DNA of 25,031 nt, from contig FR902981.1 of the NCBI GenBank assembly GCA_000438155.1, positions 151,020-176,050 on the forward strand, given 5' to 3'. The translations under genes were made by a program, and so were the position numbers. The stretch comes from Firmicutes bacterium CAG:95 (GTDB lineage Bacteria > Bacillota > Clostridia > Lachnospirales > Lachnospiraceae). Each line of letters starts with the position of its first letter. Position 1 is the stretch's first letter. Positions 1 to 8,099 of the stretch are shown here, in pieces. Below the pieces are notes generated by a model. The model made no database searches. It was not told the DNA's origin and was given only the letters and a program-made list of their open reading frames with translations.

Positions 1-2
1 GC

Positions 3-28
3 GCCCCGGATCTTATGATCCGGGCGGC
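3..28. terminator. Strong GC-rich hairpin, probable bidirectional terminator
   Basis: CCCGGATC at 5-12 and GATCCGGG at 17-24 form a perfect 8-bp stem around a TTAT loop. On the plus strand the stem runs into CGGCTTTTATT. It lies directly after the stop of the response-regulator gene, so it probably ends that minus-strand operon and perhaps also a convergent gene beyond the window edge. The minus-strand T-run, if there is one, is outside the window. Confidence 0.65.
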
Positions 29-30
29 TT

Positions 31-657
31 TTATTCTCCTGCCAGATCCGCAATAAGCTTCACATCACTGACAGCCAGTGCAAGCTGAAGCTTATTCTGC
101 AGACCTGTTTTCTGCAGCATATTCGCCACATGAAATTTCACGGTTGACATTTCACATCCAAGCTCTGCCGCAATACGGGTATAGGACATACCACGCACAA
201 GATACCTTAAAACCTTCAGCTCCGTTTTCGTAAACTCCGTACTGTCCGCAAGCCCCACCCGGACGACCGGAGGGGCATCCGGAAACACATGCCCTCCCTC
301 CATGGTCTGACGGATACATTCCATCAGCCGTTCCTTTGTGGAATCCTTATACCACAGACTGTCTGCACCGGCCGCCTTTGCTTCATCAAGGACTGCCCCG
401 TCGACCAGGGAGGTTACAATAATAATCCGGATTTTGGGATACCTGGCTTTAATCTCACGCACAGCCGTCAGTCCGTTTTCCCTGTGCTGCGTCTGTACAT
501 CCATCAGTATCAGATCCACCTGTCCGGTTCTGCAAAGCTCCACGGCCTGTCCTGCACCCGGAATCGATGCCACAATCTGATCTCCATTCTCTTTTGTAAA
601 ATAGGTCTCCAATAATCCCCTGATCATTACCTGATCTTCAACAATCATCACCCTCAT
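31..657 (-). CDS. Response regulator, NarL/LuxR family
   Basis: This is a 208-residue two-domain DNA-binding response regulator. The receiver domain covers about residues 1-120: acidic pair E7/D8, phospho-acceptor D53 in LILMDVQT, T82 in the IIIVTS strand and K104 in WYKD. A LuxR-type helix-turn-helix covers about 140-200, with the typical TKTELKVLRYLVRG entry and a STVKFHVANML recognition helix. It presumably takes its phosphate from the kinase encoded just upstream, since the two genes overlap by 4 nt (ATGA) and are likely translationally coupled. Last gene of a three-gene operon. The target genes cannot be read from the sequence; the divergently transcribed gene at 3484 is a candidate. The family assignment is secure, the signal is unknown. 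Confidence 0.93.
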   Translation of the reverse strand: MRVMIVEDQVMIRGLLETYFTKENGDQIVASIPGAGQAVELCRTGQVDLILMDVQTQHRENGLTAVREIKARYPKIRIIIVTSLVDGAVLDEAKAAGADSLWYKDSTKERLMECIRQTMEGGHVFPDAPPVVRVGLADSTEFTKTELKVLRYLVRGMSYTRIAAELGCEMSTVKFHVANMLQKTGLQNKLQLALAVSDVKLIADLAGE

Positions 658-1604
658 CTGTCATTTTCTCCTTTCCATAAGCTGAGCATCAGCCGGAAGC
701 AAGGCCTGCTCTGTACCTGCATTTTTCCTCCTGTTTCCTCGACACGGTGACGCAGCATTGTAAGTCCTCCTCCCTCCGTGATCTCCTCCTTTGGGTGTTC
801 TCCGTTATTGGTCACAAGCACCTGCGTGCATCCTTCCCCTGCTGAAAGCTGTACCTGCAATTTCGTGGCACCTGCATGTCTTATTCCGTTTGCCGCACAT
901 TCGTAAACTGCCAGTGCGATGATCTCCCGGCTTCTTCCCTCCTTCGGCAATACTCCCCGGAGTAATACGTCAATCCCCATCTCCTCCGCTCTCCTGACAG
1001 CCTCTTCCAATGCATCCTGCTTTTCGTCTGTCTTAAAGGACCGGTATAAAACCTCAATGGATTGCTCCCACACTGCTGCACCGGCACGGATCTCATCAAG
1101 CCCCGCCTGCTGACTTAAAAGGCGTCTGGCAGAAAGAATACTGTAACCGATATCGTCGTGTACACGAAGCTTCATTGCCAGGGTTTCTTCCTCCCTGATC
1201 AGATCCGGCATCTGCTCAAAAAGCTTCCGCAGACGGTCATTTGCATCCTTAAGTCTTTCGTTTTCCTTCTGAAGCCGGTTCTGACTCTGCAAAAGCTCCG
1301 TAACATCACAGGCTGTAACCTGCGTATAGGGTATCCCCAGCTTTGTCCGGATTGTCTTTTCCGTAAATTGAAAGACACTTTCATCCCAAAAGCAGTAAAG
1401 CCGCAGCTCTTTATTCAGACAACACACGGTTTCCGGAGGCTGCTCCAGCGCAGCCTCCAGCTCGTCAAACGTCTGAATCCCGTTTTTTCTCAGCCGGTCC
1501 GTGAGCATCAGCATTCTGTGATTGATCAGACGAACCACCCCGTTTTTATCAAAAAAACAGATTGCAACAGGCAGACTGTCAAAGCTTTCCCTGATTCTAT
1601 CCAT
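654..1604 (-). CDS. Soluble sensor histidine kinase (PAS plus HisKA_3-like and HATPase)
   Basis: A 316-residue protein with no membrane segment. Residues 1-100 look like a PAS fold (SLPVAICFFDKNGVVRLIN), followed by a coiled coil at about 103-145. The phospho-acceptor is most likely H149 in LRVHDDIG, typical of NarL-type kinases (HisKA_3). The ATPase domain follows: N box at about 234-243 (YECAANGIRH), then NNGEHP and a glycine-rich EGGGLTMLRHRV at about 277-288. It starts 3 nt after the stop of the membrane sensor and overlaps the response-regulator gene by 4 nt. Inference: the membrane protein upstream detects the signal and this protein supplies catalysis. The HATPase is recognisable but divergent. 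Confidence 0.85.
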   Translation of the reverse strand: MDRIRESFDSLPVAICFFDKNGVVRLINHRMLMLTDRLRKNGIQTFDELEAALEQPPETVCCLNKELRLYCFWDESVFQFTEKTIRTKLGIPYTQVTACDVTELLQSQNRLQKENERLKDANDRLRKLFEQMPDLIREEETLAMKLRVHDDIGYSILSARRLLSQQAGLDEIRAGAAVWEQSIEVLYRSFKTDEKQDALEEAVRRAEEMGIDVLLRGVLPKEGRSREIIALAVYECAANGIRHAGATKLQVQLSAGEGCTQVLVTNNGEHPKEEITEGGGLTMLRHRVEETGGKMQVQSRPCFRLMLSLWKGENDR

Positions 1605-1607
1605 CGG

Positions 1608-3260
1608 TCACCATTCACCCCCTGTCTTTTTCATGTTCCAGGTCAGATAACTAAGACCTTCCTCCTCTTCAAGCATAAGACCCGGAAAACGTTCCTTCAG
1701 GTGACAAAGGACTTCATCACATTGCACACTGAGATATATTTCTTTTTCCGTTTTTTCTGCATCAACAAAAAATAAAATGCATTGCAGGGTTGGCAGGCTC
1801 TCTTCCACAACTGCCTCAAATAAATCATAAATCTGCGCAGCCTGTTCTACGGACAGCCTTCCTTCTCCCTTCACACTGATCCGGCAATTGACGCCATGCA
1901 GCGTAAGGTTCTCCATGGATTCATTCAGACACAGACGCAATTCCCGGATCGATATCTCTCCCTGCTGCACACCAATGAAAATGAGATTGTTTCTGCGTTT
2001 GATATAAGTGCCAATGATAATCACCTGTCCAAGAAGGCATCGAGCCCTCCCCGGATCATCCGTTTCCTTCAGCTCGTCCAGCCACCGCTTCAGCATCCCG
2101 ATCTGACGGGCCGTCTGCTTTTCCATCATGTCATACAATCTGTTTTCTTCTGTCAGCTTCAGCCACTTTGCCTGCTGTTCGTTTTCTGCTGCCAGGACAT
2201 CCCCCATATCCCGGAGCTCTTCCCTGGTCTGTTCGAGCCTCTGCTGAAGCTTATTAAGCTCTGTAATATCCTCCTTCCAGAAAACATAGCCCCACCGCAG
2301 CCGGTGCCGCTTTAAAAGTGTGTTTTCATCAAGCAAAAGACTATCGGAGGTCATCTGCTGCAGCCTTCTGTTCTCCAGCGGTTCCCTCATGGTGGCTGAT
2401 GCATGCTGCACCCTGTAATCCCTGTCCGTAATCTGAATAGGCAGATCCGTCACCTCAAGGAGCTCATCGTAGCCCAGATTGGAGGGGATCAGACCGCACC
2501 AGATACAGCTCTCAAAAATTCCGACAATCATCAGACACTGTGCAACCGTCATATCACCGGCCAATACCCAGACCCAGCGAATTCTGGTCACATAGGCATA
2601 ACAATATGCCAAAGAAAGGGCAAACGGAATCAGCGGCAGACAAAGAAACGTTCTGCTGTGCGGCAGGCGGCACTTGAGCAGAATCATACCCATAGCGGCA
2701 GCCGCACACAGAATCTCCCATGCAGCCACCACATAATATCCGGGACCGTAACTGTATGCATCATCACTTAATCCTGCGTCCGGGAAGGTAAATACCCATT
2801 GATGCAGGTCATTGGTCAGAACAAGCAAAAGAAGGAGACCCGCTGTCAGATAAAACAGCCATTTACTGAAAGGAATGCGATAATCCTGCGGTTTTCCCAA
2901 AGACCTGGCAACCCACACGGACAATAACGGAATAAACAGCAGGGGAATATAATACCCATACCACAGATAACGGCGCAGATCCGTCATGCTCACTGAATAT
3001 TTGACCGTGCGGAGCATCAGCCAGAAAATCATCAGTCCTGATATGGCCAGCAGATAACGGCGTATCTGCACCTGAATAATACGGTTTCGAACGGATACCC
3101 CCCACGCACTCAGCAGAATGATATAAATTCCGCTTCGTATCTGGGTTATGCCGTAGGTTCCGTCTATGCTCCTGCTGATATAGCGCAGCCACATGGCAAT
3201 CCCGATAAGCAGCAATGCAATTGCTGTGATCCATATACTCTTTTTTGCGGCTTTACTCAT
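1608..3260 (-). CDS. 7TM-type membrane sensor protein with degenerate kinase C-terminus
   Basis: A 550-residue protein, first gene of the signalling operon, with a good GGAGG ribosome site. Residues 1-250 contain about seven to eight hydrophobic segments, as in the N-terminal 7TM region of Clostridial histidine kinases. Residues 262-335 look like a PAS domain, ending in the usual WKEDITEL junction. A long coiled coil follows at about 335-385. The rest (about 385-550) has a basic TYIKRRNNL stretch and a LRLCLNES helix, but no clear histidine phospho-acceptor box and no N or G ATP-binding boxes. It therefore looks like a sensor that has lost catalytic capacity and works through the soluble kinase encoded next to it. 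Alternatively, it may be a phosphotransfer or scaffold protein. Confidence 0.8.
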   Translation of the reverse strand: MSKAAKKSIWITAIALLLIGIAMWLRYISRSIDGTYGITQIRSGIYIILLSAWGVSVRNRIIQVQIRRYLLAISGLMIFWLMLRTVKYSVSMTDLRRYLWYGYYIPLLFIPLLSVWVARSLGKPQDYRIPFSKWLFYLTAGLLLLLVLTNDLHQWVFTFPDAGLSDDAYSYGPGYYVVAAWEILCAAAAMGMILLKCRLPHSRTFLCLPLIPFALSLAYCYAYVTRIRWVWVLAGDMTVAQCLMIVGIFESCIWCGLIPSNLGYDELLEVTDLPIQITDRDYRVQHASATMREPLENRRLQQMTSDSLLLDENTLLKRHRLRWGYVFWKEDITELNKLQQRLEQTREELRDMGDVLAAENEQQAKWLKLTEENRLYDMMEKQTARQIGMLKRWLDELKETDDPGRARCLLGQVIIIGTYIKRRNNLIFIGVQQGEISIRELRLCLNESMENLTLHGVNCRISVKGEGRLSVEQAAQIYDLFEAVVEESLPTLQCILFFVDAEKTEKEIYLSVQCDEVLCHLKERFPGLMLEEEEGLSYLTWNMKKTGGEW

Positions 3261-3299
3261 GGATATCCTCCGTCCGTGTGCACATTTAGGCGTAAGAAT

Positions 3300-3329
3300 A
3301 TCGTATCATGGGCTTTTTAACAAAGTCAA
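3300..3329 (-). promoter_or_regulatory. Sigma-A type promoter for the sensor-kinase operon
   Basis: Reading the minus strand, TTGACT (3324-3329) and TACGAT (3300-3305) are separated by 18 bp. This lies about 40 nt upstream of the sensor start, in the divergent intergenic region. Confidence 0.55.
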
Positions 3330-3349
3330 TGAGCACTCTGTCCGATATA

Positions 3350-3409
3350 CTGGTACACTGAAAAATCAGACAAGTCAAGATTTCAGTTATTTATTATTCG
3401 GTGTACTAG
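3350..3409. promoter_or_regulatory. Nested inverted repeats between divergent genes
   Basis: CTGGTACAC at 3350-3358 pairs with GTGTACTAG at 3401-3409 with one mismatch. Inside it, ACTGAAA (3357-3363) pairs with TTTCAGT (3381-3387). The arms lie upstream of the sensor promoter on one strand and the 3484-gene promoter on the other, so they could bind a regulator such as the response regulator. No direct support. Confidence 0.3.
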
Positions 3410-3413
3410 CCAA

Positions 3414-3442
3414 TTGGCGGGGGAAATTTCCGGTTCTATTGT
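3414..3442 (+). promoter_or_regulatory. Possible promoter of the gene at 3484
   Basis: TTGGCG (3414-3419) and TATTGT (3437-3442) are 17 bp apart, 41 nt before the start codon. The -35 box is only a partial match. A perfect GGAAATTTCC palindrome sits in the spacer. Confidence 0.35.
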
Positions 3443-3483
3443 GTAAAATAAAAGAAATACATCAGGGGAAAGGGGTTATCATC

Positions 3484-3975
3484 ATGAAAATTACGATAGA
3501 ACAGATTCCGGACACTTTTGAAAAATTTGAAGAAATGGCAGATACACAGCGTACACCGGAGCTTGTATGTGTACTGTTTTTGTGTGCACTGGCTTTGTTT
3601 ATCCGGAACAGGGAGGACGGCATTGCCGCCATGAATCTTTTACGCGGTCCCCGCCCCATGCAGCCCATGGACAGTCAGTTCCTGCAGGATCGTCTGCGGG
3701 GAAAGGCTTATCTTCCCTTTGCTTATTACGAAGGGGCTTCGCCCCGGAATAACTATCAGCCCGGCATACCCTATGTGTTATCCATTCAGGAGGATCCACG
3801 GCCACAGGATATTGAACCGGGTTATCTGCGCCTGTTTCTGAAGACTGCCGGTGCAGACTCTCCGCGTCCCATAAAGCTCAGGAAAAAGGAGTCCACCGGT
3901 GAATGGTTTCTCTGGGAATACTCCAGCATCCTAAGCGGTATACGGATGCCCGCCAGTGAAGATCCGTGGGCATAG
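3484..3975 (+). CDS. Conserved hypothetical protein, resembles DUF6935
   Basis: A 163-residue cytoplasmic protein without signal peptide. The chosen ATG has a strong AGGGGAAAGGGG site upstream; the reading frame stays open back to 3193, but that stretch runs through the divergent promoter region and has no ribosome site. Visible features: an N-terminal helical part with TPELVCVLFLCALALF (about 24-39), then a RDRLRG-like FLQDRLRGKAYLPFAYYEGA core (about 64-83) and the NNYQPGIPYVLSIQ strand. The last part alternates beta-like segments, ending in KLRKKESTGEWFLWEYSSIL. From memory this matches the DUF6935 family of Clostridia, whose function is not known. Transcribed divergently from the sensor-kinase operon, so it may be a target of that system. 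Confidence 0.75.
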   Translation: MKITIEQIPDTFEKFEEMADTQRTPELVCVLFLCALALFIRNREDGIAAMNLLRGPRPMQPMDSQFLQDRLRGKAYLPFAYYEGASPRNNYQPGIPYVLSIQEDPRPQDIEPGYLRLFLKTAGADSPRPIKLRKKESTGEWFLWEYSSILSGIRMPASEDPWA

Positions 3976-3977
3976 CC

Positions 3978-4000
3978 TGTCCGGCTGCCATGCCGGGACA
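3978..4000. terminator. Hairpin between convergent genes, weak terminator candidate
   Basis: TGTCCGGC at 3978-3985 pairs with GCCGGGACA at 3992-4000, with one bulged G and a 6-nt loop. It sits between the convergent stops at 3975 and 4038. There is no good T-run on either side. Confidence 0.35.
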
Positions 4001-4037
4001 TCAATACCAATATCTCCTGTGTTCCGGCTGTCATCTG

Positions 4038-4625
4038 CTATTCATCTTCGTCTACAATCACGGCATCTGTGTCAATAATCTTCTCCCGGTTCTTTTTGGT
4101 TTTGAAAACCCGGGACAGGATCCACATATCGGATAAGCCATCATAAACAAGAAAAGCTCCGATAATCCGAACCACAGTATCCACAATAGTAAACGGGTTG
4201 CAGATCAGTACAACTCCCAACGCTACCGTCAAAAGAGACAGAAGAAGAGCTACCCACCAGTTATCATACTGCATTTTCTTAAGGTCAATTGCCTGTACCG
4301 CATTGTGAAATCCGTGAATCACAATGAGAATTCCCACGATCATTGGAACCGCCTTAATAATCGTTTCGGGCTTTAATACAATCCAGCCGCCAATTACGGC
4401 AAGCACTACCCCAAGCATCATCATGCTGTGGGAAACCATCGTTTTTTCCTTTGTTGCCAGATACAGAATAATCTGGATGAGACCAAAGCCTCCCAGAACG
4501 ATTCCCAAAACCATACATACCACCTGGGTACTCTGTCCCGGCCATACCAACAGAACAATTCCCAGTATGACGCAGATCACTGCAGACAGGGAATAATTCA
4601 CCTTCAGACTCTTAATGTAATTCAT
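4038..4625 (-). CDS. DUF308/HdeD-like membrane protein
   Basis: A 195-residue protein with six predicted membrane segments in two similar halves: about 12-30, 35-55, 67-83, 90-108, 123-142 and 148-168. The first half carries the typical ILGIVLLVWPG turn, and the second has the matching LGVVLICNPFTIV. A charged cytoplasmic tail follows (KTKKNREKIIDTDAVIVDEDE, last 20 or so residues). These features fit the DUF308 repeat of the HdeD family, which is linked to acid resistance in enterobacteria. The role in Clostridia is not established. The start is set by AAGGAGG 9 nt before the ATG. It begins 39 nt after vanZ-like and is probably cotranscribed with truA. Confidence 0.85.
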   Translation of the reverse strand: MNYIKSLKVNYSLSAVICVILGIVLLVWPGQSTQVVCMVLGIVLGGFGLIQIILYLATKEKTMVSHSMMMLGVVLAVIGGWIVLKPETIIKAVPMIVGILIVIHGFHNAVQAIDLKKMQYDNWWVALLLSLLTVALGVVLICNPFTIVDTVVRIIGAFLVYDGLSDMWILSRVFKTKKNREKIIDTDAVIVDEDE

Positions 4626-4664
4626 TGCAATTACCTCCTTATAAAATTCTGCTTAAAATTCTAT

Positions 4665-5219
4665 TTATAAAATTTTATTTCTTTGCCCTGTTCCGGTCTG
4701 CTTATCCTTCTGCTTCTGCTTTCGGTTCCGTTTACGGCGGATTGCCTCCACAATCAGATAAAACAGATAGCCCCAGACTGCACCTAAACAATTCAGGATA
4801 ATATCATCTACATCAAATGCACCAAACGCACTGAATAACTGAAACACCTCAATCCCAAGCACAAAGATAACGGCATTCAGCAGCATGACCCAAAAGCTGC
4901 CGGCCTTTTTCCATACATAGGGAAGGAGGAATCCAAATGGTACAAATACCAGAATATTTCCCACCAGATTTTCAAAGCTGTTCAGCATATATGCATAATC
5001 AATATACATCCGGATGGTTTTAAAGGGAGTAAAATTCGCAGTATCCAACCCTTCCAGAATCACATCCTTACGCCACGTTGCTGCAATAGCCCGTAATTGA
5101 TCCATCGGATATTTGAAAATAATCAGTTTAATGACAATTAATAAATAAACCAGAAACAAGGCTCGTATCCATCGTATGTTGCGCTGCTTTTCTTCTTCCG
5201 CAGTCAGTTTCTTCTTCAC
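4665..5219 (-). CDS. VanZ-like family membrane protein
   Basis: A 184-residue protein with about four membrane segments. The VanZ-family signature is visible: NLVGNILVFVPFGFLLPYVW (about 85-104), a glutamate/glutamine pair in GIEVFQLF, then FDVDDIILNCLGAVWGY. The tail is very basic (RRKRNRKQKQKDKQ). VanZ itself gives low-level teicoplanin resistance by an unknown mechanism; most homologues are uncharacterised, so no resistance is implied. The gene overlaps the truA stop by 4 nt (ATGA), which suggests translational coupling to truA. No vancomycin-resistance genes lie nearby. Confidence 0.85.
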   Translation of the reverse strand: MKKKLTAEEEKQRNIRWIRALFLVYLLIVIKLIIFKYPMDQLRAIAATWRKDVILEGLDTANFTPFKTIRMYIDYAYMLNSFENLVGNILVFVPFGFLLPYVWKKAGSFWVMLLNAVIFVLGIEVFQLFSAFGAFDVDDIILNCLGAVWGYLFYLIVEAIRRKRNRKQKQKDKQTGTGQRNKIL

Positions 5220-5995
5220 GAATAACGAACCTCCATCAATGTAAGCCCCTTAGCAGGCACAAGCGGTCCTGCCATTTCTCTATTTTTACTCTTAAGTATT
5301 TCCGGAATCTCTTCGGGACTGCGAAGCTGCATCCCGACCTCCAGCAGTGTTCCGGTCAGAATCCGGACCATATGGTACAAAAATCCATCCCCGGAATAGG
5401 TAATCCGAAGCAGATCCGGCTCCTGCACTTCTGTCATGATGTGCATCACCGAACTGTATTCCCTGGTAAATGTAATCTCATCAATGGTCCGGACCGTTGA
5501 TTTCTTACTTTTTTTAGTCGATGTAAACGCTGCAAAATCATGGGTTCCAAGCAGATACCCTGCGGCCTTCTCCATTGCTTCCACATCGAGTCTTTCTTCT
5601 ATTCTATGGGCAAACCGCCGTTCAAATACATGAGGGATTCCGGATTGAACCAGCAGATAGCAATAGGTCTTCCCGGTCGCATTCAGTCTGCTGTGAAAAC
5701 GTTCCGACGCTTCCTTTACTGAAATCACTGCAATATCCTCCGGCAGATAAGAGTTTACATAATTCATAATCTCCTGCTCCGACATCCGGATATCCGCATG
5801 GAAATTAGCCACCTGTCCAAGAGCATGTACTCCTGCATCGGTTCGTCCGGAGCCTTGAATTTCAACAGGAGTACCGGCCATTTTAGTCAAAATACCCTCA
5901 AGCTTTCCCTGAATGGTGTGTTCTGTACTTTCCTGTCGCTGCCATCCCTTATACCGTGTTCCTTCATATTGAAGGATCATTTTAAAATTACGCAT
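5216..5995 (-). CDS. truA: tRNA pseudouridine(38-40) synthase TruA
   Basis: A 259-residue enzyme that isomerises uridines 38-40 in the tRNA anticodon arm. The catalytic aspartate is D53 in the conserved GSGRTDAGVHALGQ motif. Other family marks are LQYEGTRYKGWQRQ near the N-terminus, RFHSRLNATGKTYCYLL in the middle and FLYHMVRILTGTLLEVG near the C-terminus. Length is normal for bacterial TruA. An AAGGGTGA ribosome site lies 4 nt before the ATG. The repeat element at 6022-6154 separates it from the AI-2E permease gene upstream, and its stop overlaps the start of the VanZ-like gene. Confidence 0.97.
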   Translation of the reverse strand: MRNFKMILQYEGTRYKGWQRQESTEHTIQGKLEGILTKMAGTPVEIQGSGRTDAGVHALGQVANFHADIRMSEQEIMNYVNSYLPEDIAVISVKEASERFHSRLNATGKTYCYLLVQSGIPHVFERRFAHRIEERLDVEAMEKAAGYLLGTHDFAAFTSTKKSKKSTVRTIDEITFTREYSSVMHIMTEVQEPDLLRITYSGDGFLYHMVRILTGTLLEVGMQLRSPEEIPEILKSKNREMAGPLVPAKGLTLMEVRYS

Positions 5996-6021
5996 CGTTC
6001 ACCCTTTATCTGTTACATTTC

Positions 6022-6154
6022 GTAACTGTTCAGTACCTTCACAGTTACGATGCAAAATCCATTCCAAATCGGCTTCGCCGATGGGATTGTGCATTACTGA
6101 ATCATTTTCTTACGGTCGCAGCAGTAAATGCTACGACCTGTACTGAATAGTTAC
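6022..6154. repeat. Short intergenic hairpin element with inverted ends (copy A)
   Basis: GTAACTGTTCAGTAC at 6022-6036 is matched by GTACTGAATAGTTAC at 6140-6154, an inverted repeat of 15 bp with one difference that could still pair as G-U in RNA. The 133-nt unit contains smaller hairpins: CGTAACTG/CAGTTACG (6021-6049), ATCGGC-TTC-GCCGAT near 6067-6081, and GGTCG/CGACC with AGCA/TGCT inside at 6114-6138. The right end touches the stop codon of the AI-2E permease gene. The same end sequence recurs at 13844, 19421, 21335 and 24996. It may be a mobile-element remnant (MITE-like) or a structured 3' region. Confidence 0.75.
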
Positions 6155-7401
6155 TATTTTCCCTGATTCTGTGCTTTCGATTCTTCCCCGGTCTCCTTAC
6201 GCTCTCTGGATTTCTTCAGCCTTTCCTGCTCAAGGAGCTTATACCTGCGGACAGGTTCCATATCCTCCTCGGTAATATGGCGGAAATTACTTGCCCCGGA
6301 GTACAGGATCTGTATACTTTTAATTGTGGTATCGAATACCCCTTCTTCATACATATTAAAAATAATAATTCCAATCGGCACAGAAAGCAGCATGCCCCAG
6401 ACACCTCCCATACGGTATCCGATGTACAAAAGGAACAACGTTGGCAGCGGATCCAGCCCTACTGAATCTCCTACGATCTTTGGCTGAATCATCTGACGGA
6501 ACAGCTGTCCGACTCCCCAGATAATGAGCAGACCGATCACCATACCGTATTCTCCGTTCAGAAACTTGATGATTGCCCACGGCACCAGCACGGTTCCTGT
6601 TCCAAAGAAAGGCAGCAGATCTAAAATGGCTACTCCGATTGCTATAATGAAGGCATATCTTACACGCAGAATCCAGAATCCGATTCCCAGCAGAATATAC
6701 ATCCATACCTCAATTTTAAGCTGTGCCTTAAAATAGCCGCCTACGGCACGCTTTAAACCACGCTTGATCATCTCGATACGATCCTGTAATGCCCGCGGAA
6801 GTATTTTCCCCCAGATGCCGCGAAGATAATCCGGTTCTGCCACAAAGAAATAGGAAGACAGCAGACTCATAATAATCCCGATTACAATCAACGGCAGATT
6901 TTTGGCAAAATTACCAACTGCGGTAATCGTCGGTGTTCCGAGTGTACTTACCCAGTCTCCCCATATGGTCTGGAATTTCACCTGAAAGCCATCCAGATTC
7001 TCCTGCCAGTTCTTTGGCAGATACTGATACATGACCATCAGCTTTTTACCGATGTTTTCCAGATCTCCCTGTGCATTTGCCCACATCTCGGGAATTTCAT
7101 TTATAAAGGAAATCAGCTGTTCAAGCAACCAGGAAATCAAAAAATATCCTCCACCCACAACAAGTGCAAGTACGGCAATGATCACCACAACTGTCCCCAT
7201 TTTCCTCCGTATCTTAAGCTTTGTCTCAAAAAACCTCACGATCGGGTTAGCAATCAGGGAAATGATCCAACCAATAAAAAACGGCATAAAATATACAATA
7301 ATTCTTGGTAATACCAGAAAGCAGCAAAGAATCGTCAACGCCATGATTAATAAGTTAACAACAACCTTTACATAAGTGATTCCCGTTCCTCTTTTTTCCA
7401 T
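6154..7401 (-). CDS. AI-2E family transporter
   Basis: A 415-residue membrane protein of the AI-2E/PerM family, with about eight hydrophobic segments. The family pattern is clear: an N-terminal pair of segments (about 12-50), a third at about 68-90, an extracytoplasmic helical section (about 95-155), then the conserved C-terminal half. That half contains LRVRYAFIIAIGVAILDLLPFFGTG at about 247-271 and QPKIVGDSVGLDPLPTLF near 311-328. The tail is long and charged. Members export small solutes or autoinducers or act as Na+/H+ antiporters; the substrate here is not predictable. It follows engB by 36 nt, so it is likely cotranscribed with the lon-engB end of the proteostasis operon. Confidence 0.9.
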   Translation of the reverse strand: MEKRGTGITYVKVVVNLLIMALTILCCFLVLPRIIVYFMPFFIGWIISLIANPIVRFFETKLKIRRKMGTVVVIIAVLALVVGGGYFLISWLLEQLISFINEIPEMWANAQGDLENIGKKLMVMYQYLPKNWQENLDGFQVKFQTIWGDWVSTLGTPTITAVGNFAKNLPLIVIGIIMSLLSSYFFVAEPDYLRGIWGKILPRALQDRIEMIKRGLKRAVGGYFKAQLKIEVWMYILLGIGFWILRVRYAFIIAIGVAILDLLPFFGTGTVLVPWAIIKFLNGEYGMVIGLLIIWGVGQLFRQMIQPKIVGDSVGLDPLPTLFLLYIGYRMGGVWGMLLSVPIGIIIFNMYEEGVFDTTIKSIQILYSGASNFRHITEEDMEPVRRYKLLEQERLKKSRERKETGEESKAQNQGK

Positions 7402-7437
7402 AATAACCGCCTCTTCCTCCTGTTGGCTTCTGCCCCT

Positions 7438-8022
7438 TTATATCAGATAGCTGTCCAACAAATCGTAGATCTCTTCTCTCCCCTGTTTGGTCTGTGCGGA
7501 ATAAGGAATCACAATTGTTCCCTTCACCACCTGCAGACCCTCTTTGATCATCTTCACATGCTTCTGAACCTGGCTCCGGTTAATCTTATCAAGCTTCGTT
7601 GCAATAATGACCGGTTCATAACCCTGATTGCAGATCCATTCATACATCATCTTATCATTTCCGGAAGGCTCATGCCGGATATCAATGAGCAGAAATACTG
7701 CCTTTAACTGTCTGGAGCTGTGCAGATAATTTTCAATCATCTTTCCCCATTTGGCCTTTTCCTGTTCACTGACCTTTGCATAGCCATATCCCGGAAGATC
7801 GACAAAATACATGGCATCATTGATATTATAAAAATTAATGGTCTGTGTTTTTCCCGGCTGTGCACTGGTTCTTGCAAGAGACTTGCGGTTCATCAGACCG
7901 TTAATGAGGGAAGACTTCCCTACATTACTCTTACCTGCAAACGCAAATTCAATATATGGATTGTCCGGAATCCTGCTGGTAATTCCGCAGACTGTTTCAA
8001 GACTTACATTTTTAATAACCAT
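7438..8022 (-). CDS. engB: Ribosome biogenesis GTPase YsxC/EngB
   Basis: A 194-residue TrmE-Era-EngA-EngB-type GTPase needed for late assembly of the 50S ribosomal subunit. The G motifs are all present: G1 GKSNVGKSS (about 30-38), a G2 threonine in PGKTQTINFY, G3 DLPGYG (about 75-80), G4 TKLDK (about 142-146) and G5 SAQTKQG (about 175-181). Length is typical. A GTGAGGT site precedes the ATG. It lies 77 nt downstream of lon; the lon-engB neighbourhood is conserved in Bacillota (lonA-ysxC in Bacillus subtilis), which supports the call. Confidence 0.96.
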   Translation of the reverse strand: MVIKNVSLETVCGITSRIPDNPYIEFAFAGKSNVGKSSLINGLMNRKSLARTSAQPGKTQTINFYNINDAMYFVDLPGYGYAKVSEQEKAKWGKMIENYLHSSRQLKAVFLLIDIRHEPSGNDKMMYEWICNQGYEPVIIATKLDKINRSQVQKHVKMIKEGLQVVKGTIVIPYSAQTKQGREEIYDLLDSYLI

Positions 8023-8099
8023 GCTGAAACCTCACGTTCTGAACAAGCATCCCGATTATCCGGATTACTCTCATTATCATTACTAACATTTTATATACT

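Noticed and set aside
1158..1775. Plus-strand open frame of 205 codons opposite the kinase genes
   Set aside because: Shadow of the coding minus strand; no start signals and no domain features.
3193..3483. Upstream extension of the plus-strand gene at 3484 (97 more codons)
   Set aside because: It crosses the divergent promoter region and overlaps the sensor gene start, has no ribosome site, and the ATG at 3484 has a strong one.
4665..5219. Glycopeptide resistance determinant (VanZ)
   Set aside because: Only a family-level resemblance; no van genes nearby and most VanZ-like proteins have no proven resistance role.
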